Shown here piece after piece: positions 47,857 to 60,327 of a DNA stretch of 64,000 nt. The stretch comes from Wuchereria bancrofti (taxonomy: Eukaryota > Nematoda > Chromadorea > Rhabditida > Onchocercidae). The stretch spans positions 496,001 through 560,000 of the forward strand of contig SSBO01000008.1 in the NCBI GenBank assembly GCA_005281725.1, given 5' to 3'. A model generated the notes under the pieces. That model ran no database searches, was not told the origin of the DNA, and saw nothing but the letters and a program-made list of their open reading frames with translations. A program made the position numbers and the translations under genes. Each line of letters starts with the position of its first letter. Position 1 is the stretch's first letter.

Positions 47857-49223
47857 CTATTCATTTTGTGGAGGAGTTGTGACTGGTTTTGCTGGTGTAT
47901 TGTGGATCGCCGTGTTTCGATGTCTGCGTCGAGAATCATGAAAGCTCAGGTAATTGTAACCTCGCGATAGCAGAACCAAACTCATCCCTATTCCAATCAA
48001 TGATTTCATCCATACTTTAAGCCTAAAAATAAGTCAGTTACACGATTACACTACCAAGCTTGAATGGCTATTTATTCCAGTACATCCTTGACCGTTATGC
48101 AGCTTATACAACTATTCTGAATAATCGTCAAAAATTTAAAGAACAAATGATGGGGACAATGAAATAAACTGAAGTGGCAGGAGAAAATAATCATTAATCA
48201 ACTTCCTCTCTTCAAAGAATTGTGAGAAGAATCTAAGCTTCCTGTCCTTAACTCCAGTAAGTTCAAAGTCATACTAACACTACTTTCTATTTTGTAGTAA
48301 AAGGTAAATCCTGCAACTATTGTATTGAAAAAACACAATGAATTTTAAAATAACAAAACAGACAAGCATTCTTCAGTCAATATTTCTGTTTACGTATGTT
48401 TTATGGGAAAAGCAGCATATCTTACGTATTCGGCAAAATATCTTTTAGAAAAATAACGGCAAACAAGGATCCATAAGTAAATATAACAGCTGCAAATACG
48501 CTATATTCAACACGTTTCCAACGACCCAAACGATTCATATGCGGTCGAAAATAGACCGCGAAGCCAGGCCCGACTGTAGCCGTACAGAGTATTGAAAATT
48601 CTGCTGCCAAATCATGGACTCCAAAGCACCTAAAAGGAGAAAGTCTTAATACTGACACAGCATGGCTTGGTTCAGAAATAATTATATGCACAGTAGTACA
48701 GTATAAGTTAAGAACTAAGAGTTATGGATTATACTATTACAACAAAGGCGATGATGATCAAATAAATTTCCATTTAAAGTTAAAATCTGGAATGTTTCTC
48801 TTACTCAACGCGTCTTACATAAATACTTTTATGATTTTATTAAATCCGAAATATTAGTTCAGCTTTCATATGCTAAGTAACGAAAAAAAAACTTCCAAAC
48901 ATGGTCGGTTTCATTTCAATAAGAATTTTCTTGTAGTGATATAAAATATTAATACAACAAAGAGAATAATGCACATCACAATACACAACACACAAACACA
49001 GTAATATGTAATAAATAACTGATATATTAAGAGCTTTCTTATTCACTTATGTGGAAAAATAAAGAAACCTGGAAAGTAAGTCTGGCGAAAGAATGTGCAT
49101 AGAATATAACGAATGGCTCAATGCTCCGACCATTGGTATGTAATGTGAAAAGGTTGTTCGGGTCGTTAACCGTGGAAATAAGAAACGCTTCCATTCGCTG
49201 ATCCGTTGACAAATGTCCAACAT
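47857..49223 (-). CDS. Small multi-pass membrane protein, family not recognised
   Basis: Three exons on the minus strand join in phase: 49223-49069, 48629-48426, 48022-47857 (174 residues, TAG stop). The ATG sits two bases after a TGTAG acceptor, which supports this start through trans-splicing. Hydrophobic segments are seen around FSILCTATVGPGFAVYF, YSVFAAVIFTYGSLFAVIFL and LIGIGMSLVLLSRGY, so three membrane passes are likely, with a basic loop NRLGRWKR between the first two. The tail SRRRHRNTAIHNTPAKP is basic and polar. I cannot name the family. The gene is convergent with TMEM50. Similar spacing and clean splicing argue for a real, conserved protein; function unknown. Confidence 0.75.
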
Positions 49224-49225
49224 TT

Positions 49226-49231
49226 CTACAA
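49226..49231 (-). promoter_or_regulatory. Probable trans-splice acceptor of the small membrane-protein gene
   Basis: An acceptor ending TGTAG at 49226 leaves only AA before the ATG. No upstream in-phase exon is apparent. Confidence 0.5.
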
Positions 49232-50418
49232 CAGGTAATTTTTAATCAAAATGGATTTTAATTTTAAATATGTCACATAAAAGATATTACCCATTAATCC
49301 GGATTTTAAATACAAACATGCTCATCCTGTATTTCGGTTTGAACTAAAACTTAAAATATTTTTATTCAAGAAAAAAATATACGGACATTTTAACTCAAAG
49401 TTTAAAACCAAAAGTGTTTCTCTCGAAAAAAGAGAAACCGATAATTAAATTCAAACTTTAAAATTAAGTGAATTTTCCATCAGATTCAAATTCATTAATG
49501 CAGTTCGAATTTTAATTTCAAACACAACTTTTATGGAAGAGAAAACAACGGATAGTTGAATCAGAATTTAAATAAACACTCGATGGATCGGCTCTTCCAA
49601 CATGTGACTGCATGTAGCGTTAAATTTAGATTTGGGAAGGAGGAGTTGCATAGTGTCATATACTTAGCAACTGGAGGGTAGGTGGTAAGTAAAATATAAG
49701 TTTATCTCTTAGTTCATGTTATGAGCGATCGGTGACTATTTGCAAGGGATGTAAAGCTTTTTTGATATAAGAATGATGGTTTTTTGAAGATTTTAAGCAA
49801 CAAATTTTTTAAAAATGACTCATTGGAATGCTAATTTTGTTCCTTTGAAAGTAAACTTAGAAAAGGTTAAATGAGTAATGAAATGAGAATGTGAAGAAAT
49901 TGTTATTCATCGGTTAAGGTTCTGTTTACTAATTAAAACTATGATAAATGCAAAATATAAATTCTCACTAAAAATAAGGTAGGGAAACATCCTTTCCTTA
50001 TATTTCTGGGAAAAAAGTTTCGGGTTGAGTCTATTGCTGGCACTAATTTCAATATTCACAACAGTGATAAAACTTGTTCACCTTATATTTTGCTGTCTAA
50101 TTTTTTTCAGTTTGGTGATAACAATCATCGGTTACCGGTTACCCGGAATAAGAGGAAATGCTAGGATTCGCTTTATATTTCTAAACATAAAATATGACAG
50201 TGGATAAATTTGTTTACTACCACAATACCCACATTGTGGGTAAGGATACTCTATCGAGTATACATCTTATTGTTTCAAAATTTTCTAAAATCAACCATTT
50301 GTCTTAGTAGAAATAATTAATAAATTTAGAAAATTTATAGAGGGAATTTTTGAAAAAACAAACAAATCATATCAAATTAAAAGCAAATATCTTACTACTG
50401 CTGTTATCACTTATGGTG

Positions 50419-50462
50419 CTGTTATCAAATTACTTAATCACTGTTATCAAATTACTTGATCA
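50419..50462. repeat. 22-bp tandem duplication, two copies
   Basis: Units 50419-50440 and 50441-50462 differ at one position. The preceding bases (about 50401-50410) resemble the start of a third copy. Confidence 0.9.
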
Positions 50463-50820
50463 TTTTTTTGTTCTATTAATTGTCACATGTCACACATAAG
50501 CAGTGTAAACCAAATAACTCATAAAAAATGGAAATTTATCATGCTGCTAATGCTTGATGTGTTGTAGAGAGTGCGAGACGCTGTTTGAAGTTCAGATTGC
50601 AAAACCGCCACAAATTTACGACTGCAAATTATCATGCAAATTATCAGACAGAATTGCAGACATACACACGCACACATACACAGGCATGTGTAGTTGAGGG
50701 GAATTAATTAGGATACCCATAATTAAATGGATACTCAATATAGTTCCATGCTATTAAAATAACTGTATGTCAGTAACTGTATAGGATGAGAAACTGACGA
50801 AATTCCTTCCAATACATATC

Positions 50821-50880
50821 TGTGTGTGTAGGTGTAGGTGGTGTATGTGTAGGCGTATGTGTAGGCGTGGGCGGTAATGG
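50821..50880. repeat. Degenerate G/T-rich repeat (TGTAGG/TGTAGGCG units)
   Basis: GT dinucleotides pass into irregular TGTAGG and TGTAGGCG units. The open frame across it is an artefact of the repeat. Confidence 0.75.
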
Positions 50881-52889
50881 TTGGTTGTTATCAGATTATA
50901 AAAAGAGCACAAGCAAACAGTGTTCTTCTTCGTTATTGCTTGCTTCTTCTTTTGCGCTTTTCCCTTCGGTTATTATTTCTCTTTTTTCGCATAAATTTTT
51001 CAGGCAGTGAAAAGGATTGAAATGATAATTTGTAGCTATTTCGATTTTCAATTTTCTCGCTGCAGTAGCCGATAATGATGATGATGATGATGATAGTAGT
51101 GATAAGATTGATAATATTAATGGTGATAATAATTATGGTAGTACTGTTAAGAATGGTTATAGTAATGATAACGACAATGATGATGATAATAATAAGGATG
51201 ATGATAGGGCGTGGTGAAGAAAATACGATGAATAGGAAGAAAAGAAAAATCAGCCAATCTTCCACTGCTTGATTACAATTTTCGATTTTACAACTTTGAA
51301 ACTGATAGCCATTCTACTATTTGAGCTAAATGTATTGGCCTTTTTTTTCACAAAACCGATGAATATTTATGATTACCGTATTTTTCTTATAATTTATTTC
51401 ATTTATACATCTAACGAAGATCAAAATTTTCCACAGCCAATTATTTATTTCTTTCTTTCTTTTGTTTTGTTTCAAAAAAAGTCGTTCCGAATTAAACTAA
51501 TGATTGTTGAAAATTTAAAGAAATTGACTTTAGTTCATTACAAAGTTTGTTGAGTTATTGATCTCGGGATCTTCCCGAAGGTACCCTTTGTTTGCACTTA
51601 TTAATCAAAATTATTTAATTAAAATAGCAAATGCAAGTGGTAAGAAATTCAATCAGCCAAGTTTTTTGAGTCTTACTGTTACCTTTTCATTACAGTTAAA
51701 TCATTTTGAAAACCGCAAACAAAACTTGTCCAAGAAAAAAATATTGCTATTGGGATAGTAGATTGACTGAAAAGAAAAACAAAGCAAAGAAAAAGTATTG
51801 AAGGAAAATGGAAATGAGCGTACAAACTCAAAAATGTGAATTACTTCATGAGTTTTACGTGAAGCAAATGAAATCTTTTGCTTAATTTTATTGTAATATC
51901 GTCCTTAAGTATAAACATGCCGACACGTTGACATGAGTTATATTAATTGAAATATTTAAACATTCACAAAATAACAGTAATGATAAGTTAAAAAGGAAAT
52001 GAACACAAATAATTCAGTTATAATTATACACAATATAATTTTTTCATCATGGATTTTGAGTCGTTTTTCATACATTTAAACAAAACATATTTTTTCCCTT
52101 ATATGAATATATATGTATTTTTCAACTCTAAAAAACTAGATTAAATCAATTATTTTTCAATCTTATTTGTTGTTGTTTACTGACGTCATTTACATAATTA
52201 CACAGTCAATTACACATAACGTTTCTGCGTGTTCGGAATTGTTAATAGAAGATATATTTGAAGTTTTATGCTGAACGGTATGTGCATGAGGCGAAATTTG
52301 CTTGCTTAGATCTATTCCACAGATATGGCACTAATGGTTTGTTCAGATGGTACAAATTGATTTAAAGTTTGCCAACTCAAAAGTTAACCAATCATATAAG
52401 CTCGAGAAAATCTTTCATTCTGAAAATTTTATTTAACTTTTCATTGAACACCGGAAGTTCTTGCATTCCACTACTTCAGCAGGTTGGCAATGAGAAAGAA
52501 GTAAAAATTGAGTGAAGAAAAGAAAAGGAATAAAGTAACCTTCTGAAATTGCGAACAAATAGATATTTGCCAAGAAAACAAAAAGCAAAGGATGTCAAAG
52601 TTTCGGTAACATTTCAAATATCAAATATGAGTGGGGTGATCACTTATTGATATGTGCTCTTCATGCCTTCCTCCTATATTTGAACTGTTTATCGGTAGTC
52701 CCATCAATTCTTTCAAAATTTACATCTAATAAAACTACTTTCACAACAAATTTCATCCTTTCCATTTCTATTTGTGCTAAAATGGATGCTGAAAAAAATT
52801 GAACATTGATCCGATTTCCTTCTGGCACAAATGAATGAAATCACATTTGCAGAGATCATTAGCATGACAATATTCAATAAGGCATTCCC

Positions 52890-52917
52890 TCTCTCTCTCT
52901 CTCTCTCTCCCTCTCTC
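52890..52917. repeat. CT dinucleotide microsatellite
   Basis: CT run with one interruption in intergenic DNA. Confidence 0.9.
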
Positions 52918-55727
52918 TTCACAACAATGATTTGCGGTATGAATGATACAAAGCAAATTGCTACTTTAAGCAACGATTAGTTGTATGTGTTATGTTGAAG
53001 CAGGGAGAGGGTCAAGGGTTACAAGCAGAAAAGATTCAACTTTGCCTTAAATTTGCAGGTCAAAAATAAACCCACTGAACATTATCACTACTTTGCTCTT
53101 AATTCTTATATCATTTCCAACAAAATTTCTTCCTCTTACATATTCCAAATATTCCTTTTTTATACTGGTGCAAATGGTTTTTTTAAATTTGTCCATTCAA
53201 TTTCCTTATTAATAATCGGCTTCATTTCTTTTTATCTCTTTTATTTTTAAATTAGCCATATTTATAATATCAGCAAACAATGGAATGAAAAATAGACAAG
53301 ATACTATGGATTAATTAGGCTCATTGGCACTCGAAACTTCTCTTGCTGATAATTTGATCAATCACTGATACCATTTTTGTAGAGCAGCATTTCACTTTGA
53401 ATGATTTTGTTATGTTGATTATGGTTGTGGGATTATGGAGAAGGGAAGGGAGTATCAGTAATGACATTTTAATGAGTAATTAGTAATTAATTGAATGATA
53501 AGTAATACTGATATTGGAGAATTTTTCTTCAGTATATTATAGTTAGACTTTTATCCATTGATGTATTATTTTGAATTTGCAAATGTCAGATAATAATTGA
53601 ACAGATTTTTTACAAAATGTGCAATTACTGCCATTCTTTCAGCTCATTTTAAATAAACTTTTGCCACCGAAATATTTGAAAACGTAAATTTGAGCACTTT
53701 ACACATACTTTTAAGTTCCGATATTAAATTTTATAATTAATGTTTGAAATTTTCAAAAAGTTAGTCTTCAAATCTATTTCACTATTCCTTTAATAAATGC
53801 AAATCTTAAATGTGAAAACTTCACTTTATTTCTTACGAAATTTTCAAATGAAATATTTTAAATAATTATGCCGTGGAAGTTTATTAAAAAATTTCATTGA
53901 GTAAATTTTTTCTGAATTGAGAAAAGTTGCAACCAAAAATAGTTGTACTACTGATTAAACGAGCAATTATTTTCGGCCTCGAATGCAAAATGATATATTT
54001 GTTCAACAGTTTATCACTATTTGTTGATCATATTTTATCATTTAAAAAATTTTTCGTTTTTCTTGTTTTCAACATTGCAAGATAATTTTGCGAAAAATAA
54101 GCGTAAACAAGCATTTATCAAATTCATACGGCTTATTTAACCGATAAAATTATTAATTTCATAAATGCCACAATCATTATTATCTTGTTTTGATAAATGA
54201 AACATTCCTTTTCCCTTTATTTTTTTTCATTTAAGCTAAATTAAACTATGTGATGATTTCAAATTTTCAGATAATAAATATGCGTAAGTCTGTGATTCAC
54301 ATATTTTCAATTAAGTGTAAGCAAGGCAAAATGTAAAAGATTGAAAGATAAAGGAAATTTTCTATATTTTATTATTCGGTTATTCCTTTTTGTTCATGCA
54401 TTTCACATCCTTTGGTTGGCTGTGTGCTTCAGGAATGAATAATTAATATTTCATTTCCAACACAAACAGTTTCTACTGAAAGAATTTCAAATCAGAGGAA
54501 AGAACGGTGTAGTTTTTATCTGAAATTTGCAAATTTCAAATCAATATTTATGCTAATTCCCGCTTATTCTCTTAAAGGCCTATTTTGATAGTGCTAAAAG
54601 CATTTAGAACGCTTTTTACATTCCATTTTCTGATTGAACAAATGGAAAAATTGGAAGAAAGGAAGAATCGAAGAATGTTTCAATTTAAGTTTTTCCTTAT
54701 TAGCAATAATTAATAACACTTATATCTAGCTAAAAGTGGGCGACAAAAGAAATCCTTTCCATTTTTTCTTCTGTATTCATTAACAGGAATGAATCGCTCA
54801 TCATGAAATGATAGCATAAAAATGGTTTAAAAATATGATAGCAATTGGATAGATAAATATTAAAACTGTTTCTTTTTTTCTCTCTTTTCTTTCCTAATAT
54901 GGCATTTAAGCTATTAATTGTTATCACAGCAACAATTCATTGAGTTTTGTATAATTACCGATTTAACAATTCTCCCATCTTTATGGTGTTAGCATTTCAA
55001 TTAATTTGTTCAAATGAAATTCAATTCAGCAGGAAAAAAGAATTACTAGACGTATGCATGAAAACAATTTCCTCTTCCTATACATATATAAAAAGAAGCT
55101 AAGAGAAATTTTTGAATTCTGTTTCTGATTTGTTCGAAGCGTCTCGTTTTTTTCTCAAGTCTGGGGATTTTCACTTCTCTGACAACCCCGCCGTAGCATT
55201 ACCATACTTGATTTCATATTACTAGCGCTGTTTCCTCCCATTTCATTTATTTTTTTGAATTTCTTCTGCTTTACATTTCCTTCTACCACACATTCCAAGA
55301 GAAAATAAGCTACATTCCATTAAAATTTGCCGATATACTTTCACCTAACTAAAAGAAATTTCTTTTTATGGATATATTTTCATAACTTTAAATTATCTTT
55401 TATATGACAAAAAATTTTGGACATTTATGCAATCAGCTGAAGACGACGTCCTTTGAAATGTACAATTCAGTAGTTCCAAGAACATTTCCTTAATTATCAA
55501 CAACTATCACCTTTGTCATATCACTTACTTGCCATCCTGAATTTACCTTAACTATGAGAGTTCAATTTGGCTTGCGTTATTTGACTAATAACGTTTTACT
55601 CTTCTGTCTTCTTTTCTCAATCTTATGGCATTAAATTTGAATTTGTTCAGCTATCCCTTTACTACTTGTATCTTTCGTATCTGATATTTATTGATATTCC
55701 TATAAAAGAACTTAACTTTTCAAAAAA

Positions 55728-55737
55728 ATTTTTTTAG
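55728..55737 (+). promoter_or_regulatory. Probable trans-splice acceptor of the polyQ secreted-protein gene
   Basis: A T-rich tract ending TTTTTAG stops at 55737, 15 bases before the ATG at 55753. Assignment is by position. Confidence 0.5.
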
Positions 55738-55752
55738 CAAGAATTCAAATCA

Positions 55753-58097
55753 ATGTTGCTTATCACCTTTTTCATATTTGCTATATGCGATGCAGTATGG
55801 GTAATTTTTTCCGCTCATAAAGTTAAGAAATCATTCATTAATTAATTGAAACTTTGTATCTTTATTTTATCTATCTCTGTTCGTCTCATTTTCACACAAA
55901 TAATTCGAGATCGGTGAAGAGTACTGGACAACGATCAATAATGATGGTTCCTTGCTTGGTGATCGAACTGTCAAAGATTTCCTAACATTTCATACTGCTC
56001 ATTTCAAGGTTCCTACGAAGAAGTCATACATCGCCTTTTGGTAGACTATTTAATTCAGTTTCGAATTACACATTCAATCCTTTAATTGTTCAAAAGAAGT
56101 GTTTGGGTATATTCATTCGTTCAATTTAGATGGCATATTTGGGCAACGTTTAATTGCGGCAGTGAAATGGTTCAGAAATATGAGAAATTAAAATACAAAT
56201 TAAGTTAATGAGTAGTCAATTCACATTGTTATAATCTCTGGTATAAAGTAAAGAAATTTTTGAACCTAATTTAGTAGTCACATCAGAAATGCCTAGCCAA
56301 TTCCTGAACTGCAGAATACTATATGACTTATAATTTCATAATATGCCACACTTAGGGTAATGTATGATGAACTTGGCCACTACGAAACATTTGGACATGC
56401 CTATTTGGTTCAAAACGGAGTTTGCGCTCGTTTTGTGGATCGTTATCATAAGACCAAAGCGATATGTGGCGGCTTTCGCGTACTTTCCAGGAGTAACAAC
56501 AATGGAAATTTAGCGTAGTTCTTCGAAAATTCTTTTTTACAATTTCAACAAAACTTTTGGTTGATTTCTTTTGACTTTTCGGGGGAGATGAGAATCGGGG
56601 GGAGATGAAACCGACAGAAATATAGCTTAAATAAAAAAAATCAATTGGAGAAGTGATCGCCTCAAAGATTGAAATCTTGATTTACGATGTGCAGCTTTTT
56701 AGATTTAAATTCGTACAGGCTGGACAAGCCAATATTCATGAAGCAGTAGAATACCGTAGCAGACAAGTGGCCAAGATTGTAAGTTGGACAAAGAATGAAG
56801 TTTGGTACGGTAGTGCTTGCATGAAGGAAGCATTTGCCGAAGGTATCGATTATGAGAGTGGTTATGTCAAGGTAAACAAGTACAGTAATTAATGGATAAT
56901 CGATTTATCTTCGTTAGAATATTTGAAATGTGCGGCGACCTAATCAGAAGTGAAGAGAGAAAGTAAGAGCAACGTGAAGGGATGATAATTTGTCGAATAA
57001 GTGATGACATTTAAATGAATCCTGTTAAGTTGCTTTTTGATCAGAAACTGATCAAATGTTTATTTGAGTCATTTCACAAATTTTAACCTCTTTGTTCGTC
57101 AATTTATGCTTCTGAGAAAGCTTCTAGGAATGAAAGAGCATAGTTGTAATGGGTGAAGAGAGAGCTTTTTCTGCTTGACATTGTTCTCGTTTAGAAATGA
57201 AAGTTGAATTGAAATTCTTCCTTAAATTCCATTTTCTATTAAATAGTTGTTTTCCTAACTCTCTGATGAGATAGAAATGCAACGCTTCCTTTCTCCATTT
57301 TTCTTAAAAGTCATTCCAGTAATTTTTTAACATAAATTTCCAGATATCATATATAGAAGATCCGTTCTTCTATCAACAAAATGTGTACATTCTCGTAAGG
57401 TGCAATCCGGATGATCCGGAAGCCGGAACGTCGCAGCACTACGCATATTATCACACTCCAAAAGAAGAGTATCAATTGTATTTCTTCTTTTGCATATAAT
57501 ATAATCTGCAACGAATAATCTCATTAGAAAATCGATTTATTCAGTTTTTTATCGCCTTAGAGCTCTTGAGTGAGAATATTTAAAATCGTTAAACCATTTT
57601 CAATTAATACTGTCTTCAATTTGATTATCGGTGATCCGAACCAGTTATTGATTTTAATCAGTTTAACCAAAATGCTGGCATTTTCATGGTTTATGTCAGT
57701 CAGGATTGACATCATAATGATAAGATAAATTACTTTTTTTTTGATTTCCATTTCATGAAAACGTATTAAAATATTGTTGATTTAACTGGTTTAATAGTTT
57801 AATTTACGATTATATCTACTATTTGATATCACTTTTAGGATAGGTGACAGTCAACGTTTACGGTTTGATCAACAACACCAGCGAATATTACGTCATAAAC
57901 AACAATTACATGAACAACAAACTAAACGTGAACTGCAGAAGCGTAAAAATGAAGAAAAACTTAGATATGAACAGCAGCAGCAGCAGCAGCAGCAGCACGG
58001 ACAACGGTATCCAGCAGTGTACGAAGAACACCAATTTTCGATGGATGATGAACCCGATGAAAAGTGGAAGTTTTATCAATATTCCCGACGACTCTAA
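55753..58097 (+). CDS. Secreted protein with polyglutamine-rich tail, family not recognised
   Basis: Six exons join in phase: 55753-55800, 55910-56040, 56356-56479, 56719-56871, 57344-57468, 57839-58097 (279 residues, TAA stop). Exon 1 encodes MLLITFFIFAICDAVW, a short signal peptide. The body is mixed alpha/beta in look and Tyr/Trp/His-rich, with four or more cysteines (NGVCARF, AICGGF, GSACMKEA, LVRCNPDDP), so an extracellular disulfide-bonded fold is likely. The last exon is different: Gln/Arg/Lys/Glu-rich and coiled-coil-like, with eight consecutive CAG codons (57972-57995), then an acidic SMDDEPDEKW end. Exon 2 (acceptor TTCGAG) and the exon 3 donor (CGC|GTACTT) are weak sites and the least certain parts. 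I recognise no family. Confidence 0.77.
57972..57995 (+). repeat. Pure (CAG)8 repeat encoding polyglutamine
   Basis: Eight uninterrupted CAG codons in the last exon of the secreted-protein gene. Pure CAG runs tend to vary in length between individuals. Confidence 0.95.
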
Positions 58098-59482
58098 TTT
58101 TCTATTTTATTTTCCCCTCATTTAATTTTGAGTATTTAGATTATACATGCTTTGATACAAAACATCTCTTCTGTTCACGTACGTTTAGTCATTTTGAGGT
58201 TCATACTGTGTTCAAATTTCGAGAGAATTTAGATAAGAGATGTGAGTGATATGAATTTCTCTTTTGACTGTATTTTATCCCAAATGTCTTTTTTTATGTT
58301 AGCTAGCAGTTAGTTAATAGTATGATAACAGTTAGCTAACAGTGTAATTATCACAAAAAATCAACCTTCTAAGCAAGCTTCTTTTTTCTCACGACTTGCA
58401 CAATGCATGCCTTCAAATTGTAAGTTCAAAAAAGGTTAACGGACTTAAATTCATGTTCTTTATGTATCATTCAATCTTCTTCCATAGCATCACAGTATGC
58501 AAATACTGCCTGATACCAATTAACTCTGCCATTTTACTTCATTCCGTTACAAATTGCAATTACCTTAATTTCTCTCATTTTTGTTAAAATCTCATTATGT
58601 TACCAAGTGAAGAAGTACTAATATACTGATACGGTCTTTTTTTTTTTATTAACTTTCGAGACAATTCGAGAGTACATCATATGACACATTTTGTGACAAT
58701 CAATAGAATATGCTATCGGCGTCTCAAATGAATAGGCAAGTCATTTATAAATCCTTAAAATAGCTCACTGAAAGGTAACTTTATTTTCTGTAATTTGATT
58801 TTGATGATTTTTATAAAATGCTATGGTGCTTGACGAGAATGCGGTATTTTAATCAGAGACTAAGTGTTTGAAATAATTATTATTCGCCAAGTTTTCCTCT
58901 CTCATTTTCTGCTTGAATTATAATAATTGAATTCTATTGCACTCTAAATTTTGTATCACTGTACAAAACAATTAGCAGAAATTTTCTATTTTCATTAACT
59001 CATTAATAATCTTAATTATTTCCATCAATTGTTTTTGTCACTCTTATTGTCTCCTTTCTTCAAAAAATACTTTGCTGTGATTATCGTATTGTAACTGCCA
59101 CTAATTGTAGATAATATTAGAAGTAGTGATGTTTTCATGTTGGTCATTCAAGAAAAACAGCAACTAATTCAATTCCATTCAAGCAATATTCATTTCTATT
59201 TTTAATTTACATATCCTGAATTTAAATTGTTGGATTCAAATAAGCAAACGTGCGATTCCATCGAAGAAGCATCACTATATTACTATGAATTGTTTACATA
59301 AAAGCCTGATCGTTCAGAAATATGTATTTCATTGCCTTAAACTGTTTTATCAGTTTTATAAATTACTGCCTTAAATCATTTCATCAAATGTTTTTCATCT
59401 TATGAAAATTAAATAGTTTGTGTTCGTCGAAATAAAATAGATGTCACCTAATGCCAACACTTGGCTCGTTGTTTACGTAAGT
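58098..59482. other. Intergenic region, no gene seen
   Basis: AT-rich sequence after the secreted-protein gene. Short ORFs look random. Confidence 0.5.
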
Positions 59483-59589
59483 TCACGACAATTTCTCTCT
59501 TATTTCAATAGAGGAATGATCAGCAATAGAAACGGCACCATTCAAGCTACCAGATAAGCTGTCCTCTTCGGAGGATGATTCCGGATTTG
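59483..59589 (-). CDS. Possible terminal exon of an unmodelled minus-strand gene
   Basis: A minus-strand CATTTTTCAG acceptor is followed by an open frame of 34 residues and a TGA. The peptide is Ser/Glu-rich (NPESSSEEDSLSGSLNGAV) and its codons look protein-like against the AT-rich surroundings. A strong donor (CCAG|GTAAAC) lies upstream on the same strand at about 59760. Its in-phase exon would be only about 50 bases with a poor acceptor, so I could not build a gene. Chance is possible. Confidence 0.3.
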
Positions 59590-60273
59590 CTGAAAAATGG
59601 CAATAGCAGTGATAGAAGTATCAAAATTTTACGCTTTCCTTTAACAGTCAGATAGTGTCGAAACATTCCTGAAATCTTCGCTTCCTCATTTTCCCTTTTC
59701 CTTCTTTGTTGCTTGTATCTCTCTCTCTCTCTTCACTATAAAACATTTTCACGTTTACCTGGCAACAAGAAGCTATGCAGCGTATAACTCTCACAGTGAC
59801 TGCATCAACGTATTTCACGTAACTTTGTCTGCCGTTGTTGACTTGGATTTTCACTTAAATGAAACACGTCGATCAAAATTCATGACACATTGATATAACA
59901 TAACGAAGGCGGTTTCTTATCCTTTCCATAGTTTTCAATTACACTTGAAGTTGAATCAATTGATTTATTTCAGTTATGTTCATTTCAACTAATTATTGTC
60001 GCCACAATGGCGAAGCTATGATGTAATGAACAAAGAGTATTGTTTTAAGTGATTTTAATCTACTTTGTAACCTTAACATCCAAAAAATCCCTCCCAATTT
60101 TCTTCCTTACAAAGCCATTTATAGTATCTTGTAATGGTATGGCTCGGTTGGGAAGTGTCTAGCTTGCTTACATCTTTAAGTTATATTCGTGTGTTATGTA
60201 TCAACTCGTTATTGTAATGTTGTGTAATTTTTAATGTTAATCTGTGGTTTAATTACCCAAGTTTGAGGTTTGA
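59590..60273. other. Left flank of the BEL/Pao element
   Basis: No gag-like coding sequence with zinc knuckles is visible here, although gag should lie upstream of the protease. The last ~80 bases include AATAAAG (about 60279) and end in CCCACA before 60303, which could be the end of an LTR; I have no second copy to test this. Confidence 0.35.
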
Positions 60274-60324
60274 ATAATAAAGTATTTCACGAAGACTCCC
60301 ACAGTACACGTACACAGAACGGAA

Positions 60325-60325
60325 N
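60325..60325. other. Single undetermined base (N)
   Basis: The only N in the window. The reading frame continues across it if it counts as one base. It may mark a join between two contigs or consensus uncertainty in a repeat. Confidence 0.95.
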
Positions 60326-60327
60326 CA

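Larger units (their letters stand above)
49232..55737. other. Gene-poor 6.5 kb region with microsatellites
   Basis: No supported exon on either strand. It holds a 22-bp tandem pair (50419-50462), a G/T-rich array with TGTAGG-like units (about 50821-50880), a GAT-rich stretch (about 51075-51210) and a CT run (about 52890-52917). Open frames here are low-complexity or AT-driven. Confidence 0.55.

Noticed and set aside
50025..50207. Hydrophobic plus-strand frame of 60 codons
   Set aside because: Hydrophobicity follows from T-rich DNA; no signal-peptide context, splice partners or known similarity.
51075..51272. Met/Ile-rich frames on both strands
   Set aside because: Products of GAT/AAT simple repeats.
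56480..56516. Read-through of exon 3 of the polyQ secreted gene to a TAG stop
   Set aside because: Possible alternative end, but exons 4-6 continue in phase from the CGC|GTACTT donor and keep the same character.
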